DNA of 64,000 bases from CAZDCD01 sp964503885 (GTDB lineage: Bacteria; Bacteroidota; Bacteroidia; Bacteroidales; UBA10428). The notes beneath the pieces were generated by a model. That model was not told the origin of the DNA and ran no database searches. It worked only from the letters and a program-made list of their open reading frames with translations. Numbering within the stretch: the first letter of the stretch is position 1; each line of letters begins with the position of its first letter. Shown here piece by piece: positions 45,477 through 54,683 of the stretch. The translations under genes were made by a program, and so were the position numbers. The stretch spans positions 29,202 to 93,201 of the forward strand of contig CAZDCD010000018.1 of NCBI GenBank assembly GCA_964503885.1, given 5' to 3'.

Positions 45477-46136
45477 CTAAATCTCAACAAGGTTATTCTT
45501 GATCGCAAATTTCACCAGGTCGACAATGGTCTTCAGGTTCAGCTTCTGCATGATATGGTTCTTGTGCGATTCAACGGTCCGGACACTTATAAACAGTTTA
45601 TCGGCAATGTCCTGATTTGAATAGCCGTTGCCCCAGAGCTTTAATATTTCGATCTCGCGTGAGCTTAAGTTCCTGATATTGGACATATTGGAATCATCAT
45701 CCGATTTCAGCCTGGCAATGTATTTATTTAAAAGCAGGTGTGTAATTGATTTGCTGAAATAGTCATGGCCGTTTCGCAGCGTGTATATAGCCTCAACAAG
45801 TTCAATGCCGCCGGTATCTTTCGCCAGAAATCCCTTTGCACCCGCCTTGATAGTCCTCAGAACCTGCTCTTCATCATTGTTTACCGAAAAAACGAGGATG
45901 CTTATCTTCGGAAAACTTATGGTGATCTGGCTGATGAGGTTGTGAAACTGTGTATCGAGGTTATGCAGATTTATAATAAGCACATGTATGTGATGTTGTT
46001 TCAGCATTTCGTTTATCCCAGACCTGTCGTTCAACGTGACCGATACTTCAATATCCTCTACACCCGATAATATGGAGATCAGCCCCTCCTGTACGATTTT
46101 GTGCTCATCGACTATGCCTACTGAGATCTTGTTCAT
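45477..46136 (-). CDS. LuxR/NarL-type regulator with degenerate receiver
   Basis: 219 residues. The receiver domain (1-125) has VGIVDEHKIVQEGL with acidic D10-E11 and the Lys in GFLAKDTGG, but the phosphoacceptor position, normally Asp in a VDLVLLDI-type strand, reads VLIINLHNL with Asn56. The HTH domain is intact: LSSREIEILKLWGNGYSNQD followed by IADKLFISVRTVESHKNHIM. It is probably a constitutive or ligand/protein-controlled regulator rather than a phosphorylated one. It lies 6 bases downstream of the 1531-residue protein, so the two are co-transcribed and probably work together. Confidence 0.88.
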   Translation of the reverse strand: MNKISVGIVDEHKIVQEGLISILSGVEDIEVSVTLNDRSGINEMLKQHHIHVLIINLHNLDTQFHNLISQITISFPKISILVFSVNNDEEQVLRTIKAGAKGFLAKDTGGIELVEAIYTLRNGHDYFSKSITHLLLNKYIARLKSDDDSNMSNIRNLSSREIEILKLWGNGYSNQDIADKLFISVRTVESHKNHIMQKLNLKTIVDLVKFAIKNNLVEI

Positions 46137-46142
46137 ATCGTG

Positions 46143-49100
46143 TCATTCTTTATAAAGAATTACAGACTTCCTGCTCTTGCCCTCCATATATATGGTAAGC
46201 GGCTTCTCAAACCGCACATGCCTGAAAAAACTCGTCTTCTTCACCAGTCTCTGATTGGTTATAATGTCCCACTTAATATATTCGACCGGGGAGGAAGCCT
46301 GTACAGAAAAATAACCGACATTCATTGATGTGACATTATGAAAGAAATGCGATCCCAGAGACGAATCAAGCGGAAAATTCGCCATGCTGACTTCAACAAT
46401 CACCCTGGCGTTCGAAATCTGCGGCCATATAACGGGAATACCCAGGTATTGTTCGCGCGTACCCCATCTGCCGGGACCAATAAGCACATATTGCTGATTT
46501 TGTTTTACCATATTTGCATTCAGTTCCTCTATTTCATTCACCATTTCAAGTGTTTTGAGCTTATCGAACCTGTTCAGGTCAATGAAAATAATGTCGCGGA
46601 TATGTGAAATTTTACCGTTCCCCAGGCTTGAAGTTGTGTATAGAATTGTACCGCTCCTGTCAATTTTTTCGAGGCTTACCATATGCTCTGCCTGTGATTC
46701 AACCATGGGCTTTATCTGCAGAAGGTAGAACGAAGGAAGGTGGTTGTGTGCTTTATTCAGATCTACTGCATATTCGATCTCCACTGGAGAACCTACTGCG
46801 TCTTTTATGGTATGCAGCATGATGTCGATAGTCTCAGACAGGGGTATATAGTTGTGTTTCAGGATATCGGCAAAATTAATGATCCTCGGTCCATATTCTT
46901 TAAGGCCATCTTCAACAATATCGTTTTCTGAATTATATACGGAAACAAGATGCTTAATGGTCCCGTGCTTTTCCGCTTCCATGATATCGAGCGATTCAAT
47001 GCAGGCCTTTTCGCCGTCCATAAGAAGGTTGATTATTTCTTTTTGCATATCCACCGCATAAAAATTCACCTGGGAACTGTTCAGAAGGTCCCTTGTGGAG
47101 AACATCTCGATCTGGGGATACTTTGGTGAAAACCGGAACGCTTTGCCCCCTTCAACGACATAATAGCCCAATCCCAGTGCAGCTATGGCAAATCCCTCCT
47201 CAGGCTGCATATGAGAGACCGGATAATAATTATACGAGCTGGCCACACCGCTAATATGAGGGTAGTAATACCGGTCGTATTGCGATCCGACTAACTCCTG
47301 CAGGATAACTGCCATTCTTTCTTCCTCAACCTTGTGATTTATAGCCCTGAAATAGGTTCTCGCCTTGTCGGAATATATCGAAGCATAGACCAGCTTAATA
47401 GCGTCGACCAGGTACTCAAGCCGTACCGATCTATCAGGATGGTTGTTGGGAAGCACATAGGTCTCGAATACACCCGCAAAAGGCTGTGTGATCGAATCTT
47501 CCGATAGGCTCGATGATCTTACTGCAACAGGTATCTGAATATGTTCGATAAAGACCTCAAGCTTCCTAAGCAATAAGGGTGTCAATTGTCCTTTGAAAAA
47601 ATGTTCCCGTATTTCGGGATAGGTGATCTCCGGATTGAAAAGAATTTCCCTGAGGTTGTTTTTTTCAATGAAGATCTCAAATTCGTCGGTACCAATTATA
47701 AAGGTTACAGGTGTACGGATATTTATGCTCGATGACAAATGCGAGAAATCGAGGTTATAAATAAGAGTATTGATGAATGCAAGGCCCCTCCCCTTTCCGC
47801 CGAGTGAACCGCTCGACAGGGCAACAATATTTCTTTCGTTGATCTCTGCATCTTCATCGAAACTCAGGATCTTTCCCTTTTTCTTCTCTTCGAGATAATT
47901 ATTGATGCTGTTAATCATAAAGATCCTGAACTCTTCCATGGTGTTAAAATCGCTGATCTTTATGGGATTAAGCAATTTCGCCAGGTGAATTTCACCCCGG
48001 CCCATCAGCCACAGGGAAAACTGGTTGTCGATTCCGTGATAATACAACGATTCTTCAGGAACCGTATGAAGCAATGTAATAAATTCGTTCATCGATCTGG
48101 CTATGGCGATCTGCTTTCCGTCCATATCCCTGAAAACAAAATCACCAAATGCCAGGTAGAAAGTCAGGAACCGCTTCAAATCACTCAGCAGGCTCTCCGA
48201 ATTCTTGTTTACAAATCCGACACCCAGTTTTTTGGCTACTTCAAAGTTATTCTTATCGGCCGACTGCAAAATTATGGGCAGGTTTTTAAAGTGGGTCTTT
48301 ACATATTTTATGAAATTTATGCCTGCCGTCTTATTCAGTTTTCCTTCCTTTTCAAATTCCACGTCAGAAATAATGCATAACATAAAATCTTTATACTTGT
48401 GGAACATATAAACGGCATCCTCATAATTTTTAACATGAATGATCTTGGGCCTCGATCTCATTTTGCATATCTTATCAAGCTCGTTCTTCTCCACTTCGGC
48501 AAGCAGCTGCTGCACCTGTCCGAAAACAATGGAATAGAGTATCGGAAGGTATTTTGAGTAATACTGTGCCGAATCCTCGATAAGCAGGATAACCCTTACC
48601 AGACCGATGGCCGTGTCGTTTTCCACATTGGTCATGTCTTCGGTCGACTTCACGATGGCAAAAAATATCTGCGAATCGCCATTCCACACAAACAATTTAT
48701 CGATGGTCCTTGAAGCCGGGATGATATCCTCAAAAAACTTTATGTTGCTTTTCTGATTGAGAAGCAGGTATATGGGCAATTCGGGTTTTTTCTTCTTGAT
48801 CTTTTTGCTGAGGTCTATCGGGGCCACCTGGTCGATACCCGCCATTAAGATCACCAGGTCGAAATGTGTGGTATCAAGCAATTCGAGGGCTTCCCCCGAA
48901 GTGGTAACACCCGTTATCCGGGGTAATGAAAACAGGCTGTACTGGTAGATCTCACCCATAAACTGTTCAAAAAAATGGTCTTCGTTCTCCAGCATAAAGG
49001 CGTCGTAGAGGGTAGCCACAAAAAGGATCTCACGCACCTTAAATTTCATCATGTCGAAATAGATGTACTTATCGATGATCTGCTTGTTAAAAAACAGTTG

Positions 49101-50738
49101 CAGGGGTTGCTTGTCCTTGATCAGCGATTTCCGGTATTCGACGCCCCTGTTCTGAATGGAGGTCTTCACCAGTTTTGAGTGATAAATTTCCCTCCCTTTC
49201 AGGTTATTGATGTAACCGCTGATGAGTTTGGCAAGGTTTATCAGCAGGTTTCGTTCCTCCGTCAGGAATGGCCCTTCATCGGCTTCGGGAAATTCTTTCA
49301 GGTAAAATACCTCGATCGATCCTTTTTTATTATCAATGGTGATAAAATTCTCTTTCTGCGTGTACGGGGTAACTTTAAACGCCATGCTCTGGTAGTGCTT
49401 TCCTTCGAACCTGATACGTACAGCGGTGTACTTAGGGTATTGCCACGATTTCGGCAGGATATGGCAAATTTCCTGAAGGGTTTCATCCACCGATTTCCCT
49501 TCGGCGATAATCTGGGATGTCTGGTTTATACCCTTGAGTTCCTTTAACCGTTCCCTGTTCTCGTACAATAACCTGTCAAGTAACTCCTTTGTGGCTGATC
49601 CGGCAATGAGGTTGGCCAGGTTGATCAGCAGATTGCGTTCTTCTTTGAGAAAAGGCCCTTCGTCTTCAGCCGGGAATTCCTTCAGGTAATAGATTTCAAT
49701 GATCCCTTTTTTGTTTTTCGGGGCATTGAAAAATTGCCGCTGCACCCATTGCGTCTCCCTGAACTTATCCGAAACAAAGACTTTCTTTTCAAATAAGATC
49801 CTTGCTGCCGTATATTCGGGATATTGCCATGCCTCGGGAAGTATTTTACAGATTATCTGAAGTGATTCTTCAAGTGACCTGTTCTGGCTGAGGATAAGAG
49901 AAACCTGGTTTAATGCCCTGAGCTCTTTCAGCCGTTCAGTATTTTGATAGAGGAGCTTTTGCAGGGCGTTTTTCGATGCCGTGCCTGATATCAGCGTAGC
50001 CAGGTTATCGATCAGGTTGCGTTCTTCGGCCAGGAAAGGACCTTCGTCTTCAGGCGGGAATTCTTTCAGGTAATATATTTCAATCGATCCGCTTTTGTTT
50101 TCATGTGTTTCAAAAACCTGCTTCTGGCACCACGGGGTTACCCTGAAATTTTTGCTTGTGAACACCTTGTCTTCATACCTTATGCGGGCAACAGAATATT
50201 CGGGATATTGCCATGCCTCGGGAAGAAAATCGCAGACCTCCTGCAGGCTTTCTTCGACGCTGGTTTTATTTTTAAGGATCGACGCCGTGAAATTTATCCC
50301 TTTCAGTTCTTTGATCCGTTCCCTCATATCATAATGAAGCTGGGCAAGCTGGTATTTCGAGAGCGACCCCGACAGGATCACCGAGAGATTCTCGAGAAAT
50401 ATGCTGTCATCGAATCCGTTCCCGTTTTTTGTGCCCGCTGCCTTTTTATCTTCAAAAAACACCTCTATTGCACCGGATTTGTCATTCGGTATGGCAAAAG
50501 GCTTTCGTTTTAATACCGCAGATTCCCTGAACCCCCTGCTCAGGAACTCCTGTCTGTCGAAGATAATTCTTACGTGCACACTGCCCTTATCGGGATAGAA
50601 CCCTGCGACAATATTGCATATGCTGCCGAGGCATTTTTTCAGGTCACGGGTGGTTCCGAGAACTTGGATGATCTTTTTCAGGACCTTATATTCCTGGAGG
50701 GTATAATCCGTAATGATATTTGATGCTGATCCTGCCAT
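46143..50738 (-). CDS. Giant sensor: four GAF-like repeats, pseudo-receiver, receiver and PEP/pyruvate-binding ATP-grasp domain
   Basis: 1531 residues, no signal peptide or membrane segment. Residues 20-150 (divergent) and 150-280, 280-408, 408-512 are four GAF-like repeats; the last three share EAWQYPEY, RIRFE and IEIYYLKEFP, then DEGPFLKEERNLLINLA. At 565-700 lies a receiver-like fold without phosphoacceptor (HFDLVILMAGID). At 715-865 lies a real receiver: ILLIEDS (E721, D722), acceptor D792 in IISDVEF, and VNKNS. From about 970 to 1480 is a PPDK/PEP-synthase N-terminal ATP-grasp domain: SSGSLGGKGRGLAFINTL, VAVRSSSLSEDS, PFAGVFETYVLPN, ILQELVG and YLLQIKPMVE. There is no phosphohistidine swivel domain or PEP barrel, so it is not a normal PEP synthase. 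It may move phosphate from a nucleotide to a partner; activity unknown. Confidence 0.88.
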   Translation of the reverse strand: MAGSASNIITDYTLQEYKVLKKIIQVLGTTRDLKKCLGSICNIVAGFYPDKGSVHVRIIFDRQEFLSRGFRESAVLKRKPFAIPNDKSGAIEVFFEDKKAAGTKNGNGFDDSIFLENLSVILSGSLSKYQLAQLHYDMRERIKELKGINFTASILKNKTSVEESLQEVCDFLPEAWQYPEYSVARIRYEDKVFTSKNFRVTPWCQKQVFETHENKSGSIEIYYLKEFPPEDEGPFLAEERNLIDNLATLISGTASKNALQKLLYQNTERLKELRALNQVSLILSQNRSLEESLQIICKILPEAWQYPEYTAARILFEKKVFVSDKFRETQWVQRQFFNAPKNKKGIIEIYYLKEFPAEDEGPFLKEERNLLINLANLIAGSATKELLDRLLYENRERLKELKGINQTSQIIAEGKSVDETLQEICHILPKSWQYPKYTAVRIRFEGKHYQSMAFKVTPYTQKENFITIDNKKGSIEVFYLKEFPEADEGPFLTEERNLLINLAKLISGYINNLKGREIYHSKLVKTSIQNRGVEYRKSLIKDKQPLQLFFNKQIIDKYIYFDMMKFKVREILFVATLYDAFMLENEDHFFEQFMGEIYQYSLFSLPRITGVTTSGEALELLDTTHFDLVILMAGIDQVAPIDLSKKIKKKKPELPIYLLLNQKSNIKFFEDIIPASRTIDKLFVWNGDSQIFFAIVKSTEDMTNVENDTAIGLVRVILLIEDSAQYYSKYLPILYSIVFGQVQQLLAEVEKNELDKICKMRSRPKIIHVKNYEDAVYMFHKYKDFMLCIISDVEFEKEGKLNKTAGINFIKYVKTHFKNLPIILQSADKNNFEVAKKLGVGFVNKNSESLLSDLKRFLTFYLAFGDFVFRDMDGKQIAIARSMNEFITLLHTVPEESLYYHGIDNQFSLWLMGRGEIHLAKLLNPIKISDFNTMEEFRIFMINSINNYLEEKKKGKILSFDEDAEINERNIVALSSGSLGGKGRGLAFINTLIYNLDFSHLSSSINIRTPVTFIIGTDEFEIFIEKNNLREILFNPEITYPEIREHFFKGQLTPLLLRKLEVFIEHIQIPVAVRSSSLSEDSITQPFAGVFETYVLPNNHPDRSVRLEYLVDAIKLVYASIYSDKARTYFRAINHKVEEERMAVILQELVGSQYDRYYYPHISGVASSYNYYPVSHMQPEEGFAIAALGLGYYVVEGGKAFRFSPKYPQIEMFSTRDLLNSSQVNFYAVDMQKEIINLLMDGEKACIESLDIMEAEKHGTIKHLVSVYNSENDIVEDGLKEYGPRIINFADILKHNYIPLSETIDIMLHTIKDAVGSPVEIEYAVDLNKAHNHLPSFYLLQIKPMVESQAEHMVSLEKIDRSGTILYTTSSLGNGKISHIRDIIFIDLNRFDKLKTLEMVNEIEELNANMVKQNQQYVLIGPGRWGTREQYLGIPVIWPQISNARVIVEVSMANFPLDSSLGSHFFHNVTSMNVGYFSVQASSPVEYIKWDIITNQRLVKKTSFFRHVRFEKPLTIYMEGKSRKSVILYKE

Positions 50739-51072
50739 GTCAATACTGAAATGAATGATAATTCAGCTCACAGGTTCTTAATTAAGTGAAACCCTGAAAG
50801 CCGGTTCATTCGGTTACAAATTCAACGTAAAATGAAACGTGACCAGCGTAATATTATCAAATTTTACGATAAATCACCAACGATTCCCGGATTTATTCTG
50901 CACGTGGTTTTTAATACCTTGTAATGAGATAAAACTTCAGCATACCAGAAATGTGTCCGTAAAATGATATCCTCCGAACCGTTCATGAAACAACGGCGGA
51001 TCTCAAAAGATGAACCGGGCGGAAAAAAGGACGATGCTAAAGATGGCAATAACGCCACGTAAAAAAATGCTG
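50739..51072. other. Gene-less gap of about 330 bases
   Basis: Between the sensor gene and the DHOD-like gene, both on the minus strand. I see AT-rich stretches and short open frames but no family match, terminator hairpin or tRNA. It probably holds the promoter of the sensor operon. Confidence 0.5.
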
Positions 51073-52065
51073 TCAGCCTATCCTGCCATAATGTTTCATG
51101 AACTGCATGCGTTCATACACAGCAGGATTCGGGATATTGTTATAGCTCATTTTACCCTTGAACTGGCCAATTGAATTGTACCTTTTGCCGAACATCCATT
51201 TCTCAAGATCGTTGAGGATCACGGTTATATAATCGATACCGTTCAGGTATAAGGTCGATACCAGCTGTACTGCATCGGCTCCCGCCAGCAATTGCTTGAT
51301 CATGCTGTTCCCGTAATGAATGCCTGTGGATGCCGCAAGGCTGCATTTAACCTTGTCAGACAGCAGGGCGATAAACCTGAGGGGCTTGACATACTCTTCG
51401 GGAGCGCTGAACTTATTGGCCGGCATTACATAGAAATAATCGATATCGATATCGGGACTGAAAAACCTGTTGAACAGCACCATACCTGAAATTCCGGTTT
51501 CAGAAAGACGTATAAGCGTCTGGGCAAGGTGTGTAAAACAGTTGCTGAGCTTTACCGAAACAGGTATTGAAACGGTTTTCAGCACTTTCTTAATGATCCT
51601 GGTTGCCGTTTTTTCAAAATCCTTGTCGAGATTATCACTTGAATTGAGGAAAATATTCAGTTCAATAGCATCGGCACCGGCTTCCTCAATCTTGCGTGAA
51701 AAATCAATCCATTCAGAGTCAGAGATACAATTGATGCTCGCAATAACAGGTATCAGCACCTCTTTTTTTACATCCCTGATCAGCTTCAGGTAGTTTTTCA
51801 GGTTTTCTTCCTTGGTATGCAGATCGATATAATCGAGGGTTTCGGACATTTCGGAATAGATCAGGTTGTTTTTCTTTGCCTCCTCAAGGTTACCGGTTGT
51901 CTCCACAATAATTTCTTCCTCGAAAATCGATTTCAGGACTACGGCCGCCGCCCCGCATTTCTCCATCTGTTTAATATTCTCGGTTGATGCCGTAAGGCCG
52001 CAGCTTCCGACGATCACAGGGTTCTTTAAAGTGATCCCCATATAGTTTGTTGTTAGATCTGCCAT
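51073..52065 (-). CDS. Dihydroorotate dehydrogenase-like FMN protein
   Basis: 330 residues of the DHOD TIM-barrel family: MADLTTNYMGITLKNPVIVG, GAAAVVLKSIFEEEI, PVIASINCISDSEW, EEAGADAIELNIFLN, SIPVSVKLSNCF (Lys) and GADAVQLVSTLYLNGIDYI. It differs from class 1 DHOD in lacking the NCPN-type substrate Asn-loop at its usual place (ELNIFLNSSD instead), so orotate synthesis is not certain. It follows nfnB by 28 bases on the same strand, which suggests its FMN is served by, or acts with, the flavoprotein pair. Confidence 0.85.
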   Translation of the reverse strand: MADLTTNYMGITLKNPVIVGSCGLTASTENIKQMEKCGAAAVVLKSIFEEEIIVETTGNLEEAKKNNLIYSEMSETLDYIDLHTKEENLKNYLKLIRDVKKEVLIPVIASINCISDSEWIDFSRKIEEAGADAIELNIFLNSSDNLDKDFEKTATRIIKKVLKTVSIPVSVKLSNCFTHLAQTLIRLSETGISGMVLFNRFFSPDIDIDYFYVMPANKFSAPEEYVKPLRFIALLSDKVKCSLAASTGIHYGNSMIKQLLAGADAVQLVSTLYLNGIDYITVILNDLEKWMFGKRYNSIGQFKGKMSYNNIPNPAVYERMQFMKHYGRIG

Positions 52066-52093
52066 AACGTATATATGATTTAGGGTGTTTTTA

Positions 52094-53584
52094 CTACGGA
52101 TATTGATGACCGTTCATCAGGTACCGGTGAATCCCCTGGGCAGCCTTCCTGCCATCTCCCATGGCCAGTATCACGGTGGCGCCCCCTCTCACAATGTCGC
52201 CCCCGGCAAACAGGTCGCTTCTGGCCGACTGCATAGTAGCAGGATCTATCTCAATGGTTCCCCATTTGCTTATTTTCAGGTCAGGCAGACTTTGCGGGAT
52301 AAGCGGATTGGGAGACACGCCCACACTTACGATCACCAGGTCGACATCGACCTCATACTCCGACCTTTCAACCGCCACAGGCCTTCTTCGTCCCGAACCG
52401 TCGGGTTCTCCCAGCTCCATTTTCTGAAGAATGGTTTTGCTGACCCTTCCGTTCTTGTCGGCAAGGTATCTTACCGGGCTGTTCAGGTTCATGAACTCTA
52501 TGCCTTCTTCCTCCGCATGATGGATCTCTTCGATCCTCGCCGGCATCTCATCGAACGACCTGCGGTAAATGATCATTGCCCTCTCAGCCCCCAGCCGTTT
52601 AGCAGTTCTCACCGAATCCATGGCGGTGTTCCCGCCCCCGATAACAGCCACATGTTTTCCGGCCAGAACAGGAGTATCGTATCCCGGTTTTGATGCCCCC
52701 ATGAGGTTTACCCTGGTGAGGTATTCGTTCGACGACATAATGCCCACAAAGTTTTCTCCCGGAATGTTCATGAACCTTGGCAGTCCTGCGCCGCTTCCGG
52801 CAAAAAAAGCAGAGTACCCCTCGTTCGTCAGGTCTTCAAAAGAAGCTGTCTTTCCGACCACGAAATTCGTAACAAATTCAACCCCCATCTTTTTCATGAC
52901 CTCGATTTCAAAATCAACGATCTCATTGGGCAGCCGGAATTCGGGGATACCGTATTTTAGCACTCCGCCCAGCTCATGAAGCGCTTCGAATACCGTAACC
53001 CGGTATCCGAACTTCGCCAGGTCACCTGCCGCCGAAAGGCCTGAAGGGCCCGAACCGATCACGGCGACCATGATATTGTTTTTATCCCTGATTTCAGGAA
53101 TGAACACATCTCCCGAGGTTCTCTCAAAATCGGCGGCAAACCGCTCGAGATGGCCTATAGCCACAGGTTCTTTTTTCAGTTTTCCAGTGTAAAAGCATGT
53201 CGCCTCGCACTGCACCTCCTGTGGACATACCCTGCCACATACAGCAGGTAAGGCGTTGGTTTCCTTAAGGGTTCTTGCTGCAGAAGCAAAGTTCCGCGCT
53301 TCAATGTATTTGATGAATTTCGGGATATTGATATTTACCGGACAACCCTGAATGCATGTGGGGTTGGCGCAATCGAGGCAACGTTGTGCTTCGGTTACTG
53401 CCATATCTTCGGTCAATCCCTTATTCACCTCCACATGGCTCTTTATCCTATGCAAAGGTTCGGTCTCAGGCATTTTAACGCGTTCCGTTGCCGTCCTGTC
53501 TTTTGCCCTGATCTGTTTCCTTAGGTTCACGCGCCATTCTTCCTCGCGCTGTGCCTTATAATATTGCTGCTCTGTTTCGTTCAT
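52094..53584 (-). CDS. nfnB: NfnB-type large subunit (FAD/4Fe-4S, glutamate-synthase-small-chain-like)
   Basis: 496 residues. The N-terminal cluster domain has CLDCANPTCIQGCPVNINIP and CGRVCPQEVQCEATCFY, binding two 4Fe-4S clusters; the FAD motif is VIGSGPSGLSAAGDLAKFG, the NAD(P)-binding motif VIGGGNTAMDSVRTAKRLGA, and FAGGDIVRGGATVILAMGDG ends the fold. Residues match NfnB of NADH-dependent reduced-ferredoxin:NADP+ oxidoreductase. Its gene is one base from nfnA. Without NfnA the same fold would be called GltD; the partner makes Nfn the better call. Confidence 0.9.
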   Translation of the reverse strand: MNETEQQYYKAQREEEWRVNLRKQIRAKDRTATERVKMPETEPLHRIKSHVEVNKGLTEDMAVTEAQRCLDCANPTCIQGCPVNINIPKFIKYIEARNFASAARTLKETNALPAVCGRVCPQEVQCEATCFYTGKLKKEPVAIGHLERFAADFERTSGDVFIPEIRDKNNIMVAVIGSGPSGLSAAGDLAKFGYRVTVFEALHELGGVLKYGIPEFRLPNEIVDFEIEVMKKMGVEFVTNFVVGKTASFEDLTNEGYSAFFAGSGAGLPRFMNIPGENFVGIMSSNEYLTRVNLMGASKPGYDTPVLAGKHVAVIGGGNTAMDSVRTAKRLGAERAMIIYRRSFDEMPARIEEIHHAEEEGIEFMNLNSPVRYLADKNGRVSKTILQKMELGEPDGSGRRRPVAVERSEYEVDVDLVIVSVGVSPNPLIPQSLPDLKISKWGTIEIDPATMQSARSDLFAGGDIVRGGATVILAMGDGRKAAQGIHRYLMNGHQYP

Positions 53585-53585
53585 C

Positions 53586-54419
53586 TCAACAGGCTTTTAA
53601 CTCGTTCAAATAGCTGGTGTATTGCACCAGTTCCTCATCTTTGTATGCATTTAACCGCATCAGCAACTCATCGAAATCAATGTCGTGTGCATTAAACTCG
53701 GGCCCGTCGACACACACAAACCTGGTTTCGCCGGCCACGGTAACCCTGCATGCACCGCACATTCCGGTACCATCCACCATGATGCTGTTCAGGCTGGCCA
53801 CTGTGGGTATGTTGTATTTTTTTGTGAGCATAGCTGCAAACTTCATCATTATGGCGGGACCGATCGTAACGGCAAGGTTCACTTTTTCGCGGTTGATGAT
53901 CCGTTCCATTCCGTGGGTGACAAGTCCTTTTTCGCCGTAAGATCCGTCATCGGTCATGATGATCACCTCACCGGAGCAACGGCGTATTTCGTTCTCGAGG
54001 ATGATCAGCTCTTTTGACCGGGCAGCAAGCACGGTGATCACCCTGTTACCGGCCCGGTACATGGCTTCGGCAATAGGCAGCAGGGGCGCGATACCCACAC
54101 CTCCGCCCGCACAAAGCACCGTACCTGTATTTTCGATATGGGTATGATGGCCCAGCGGGCCTACGAGGTCGGTAACCGAATCGCCGGCATCGAGGTTGCA
54201 CACTTTATGGCTTGTAACGCCCACTTTCTGGATGATGAGGGTAATGGTCCCCTTCACCGGATCGGCACCTGAAATGGTCAGGGGAATACGTTCCCCGGCC
54301 TGTCCTATCCTAAGGATCACGAAATGTCCCGCTTTTCTTTTCGCGGCAATACGTGGTGCTTCAATCTCAAGTTTTACTACATTTTCAGAGAGATTTTCCT
54401 TTGCGATAATCCTGTTCAT
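53586..54419 (-). CDS. nfnA: NfnA-type small subunit (FAD/NAD, 2Fe-2S)
   Basis: 277 residues, ferredoxin-NADP reductase fold: FAD-binding RIPLTISGADPVKGTITL, NAD-binding VLCAGGGVGIAPLLPIAEAM, and a 2Fe-2S motif DGTGMCGACRVTVAGETRFV followed by CVDGPEFNAHDIDF. It belongs to the sulfide dehydrogenase/dihydroorotate dehydrogenase electron-transfer family. With NfnB it forms an electron-bifurcating transhydrogenase that couples NADH, ferredoxin and NADP in anaerobes. First gene of the nfnA-nfnB-DHOD-like unit. Confidence 0.9.
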   Translation of the reverse strand: MNRIIAKENLSENVVKLEIEAPRIAAKRKAGHFVILRIGQAGERIPLTISGADPVKGTITLIIQKVGVTSHKVCNLDAGDSVTDLVGPLGHHTHIENTGTVLCAGGGVGIAPLLPIAEAMYRAGNRVITVLAARSKELIILENEIRRCSGEVIIMTDDGSYGEKGLVTHGMERIINREKVNLAVTIGPAIMMKFAAMLTKKYNIPTVASLNSIMVDGTGMCGACRVTVAGETRFVCVDGPEFNAHDIDFDELLMRLNAYKDEELVQYTSYLNELKAC

Positions 54420-54683
54420 TTTATGCCTCTAAATTGAGGCCCTTAAAATAGGTACTTCTGACCAGAAAAGAAAATATAATTGGAAAATCCGTGTTTTTTG
54501 TAAGTGTTTGACTTAACATCTCGCGATCAGATTTATTTTGAGTGATTTACAAGCTAATCTTGAAGTTATCCTTTAAACAGGACAGGGTTGCCAAAAAGCA
54601 ATGTACAGCTGGTAATAGGATTGTATTGTAGTGAGGTTTTATTCGTATCCGAAAAAAACTTTGATTCTGACCGTGATTTTTTC

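Noticed and set aside
46143..50738. Calling the protein a PEP synthase or pyruvate phosphate dikinase
   Set aside because: Only the N-terminal ATP-grasp domain is present; the phosphohistidine swivel and PEP/pyruvate barrel domains are absent.
50864..51058. 64-codon ORF on the minus strand between the sensor and DHOD-like genes
   Set aside because: Pro/Ser-rich with no family match or conserved start context; likely chance in a short gap.
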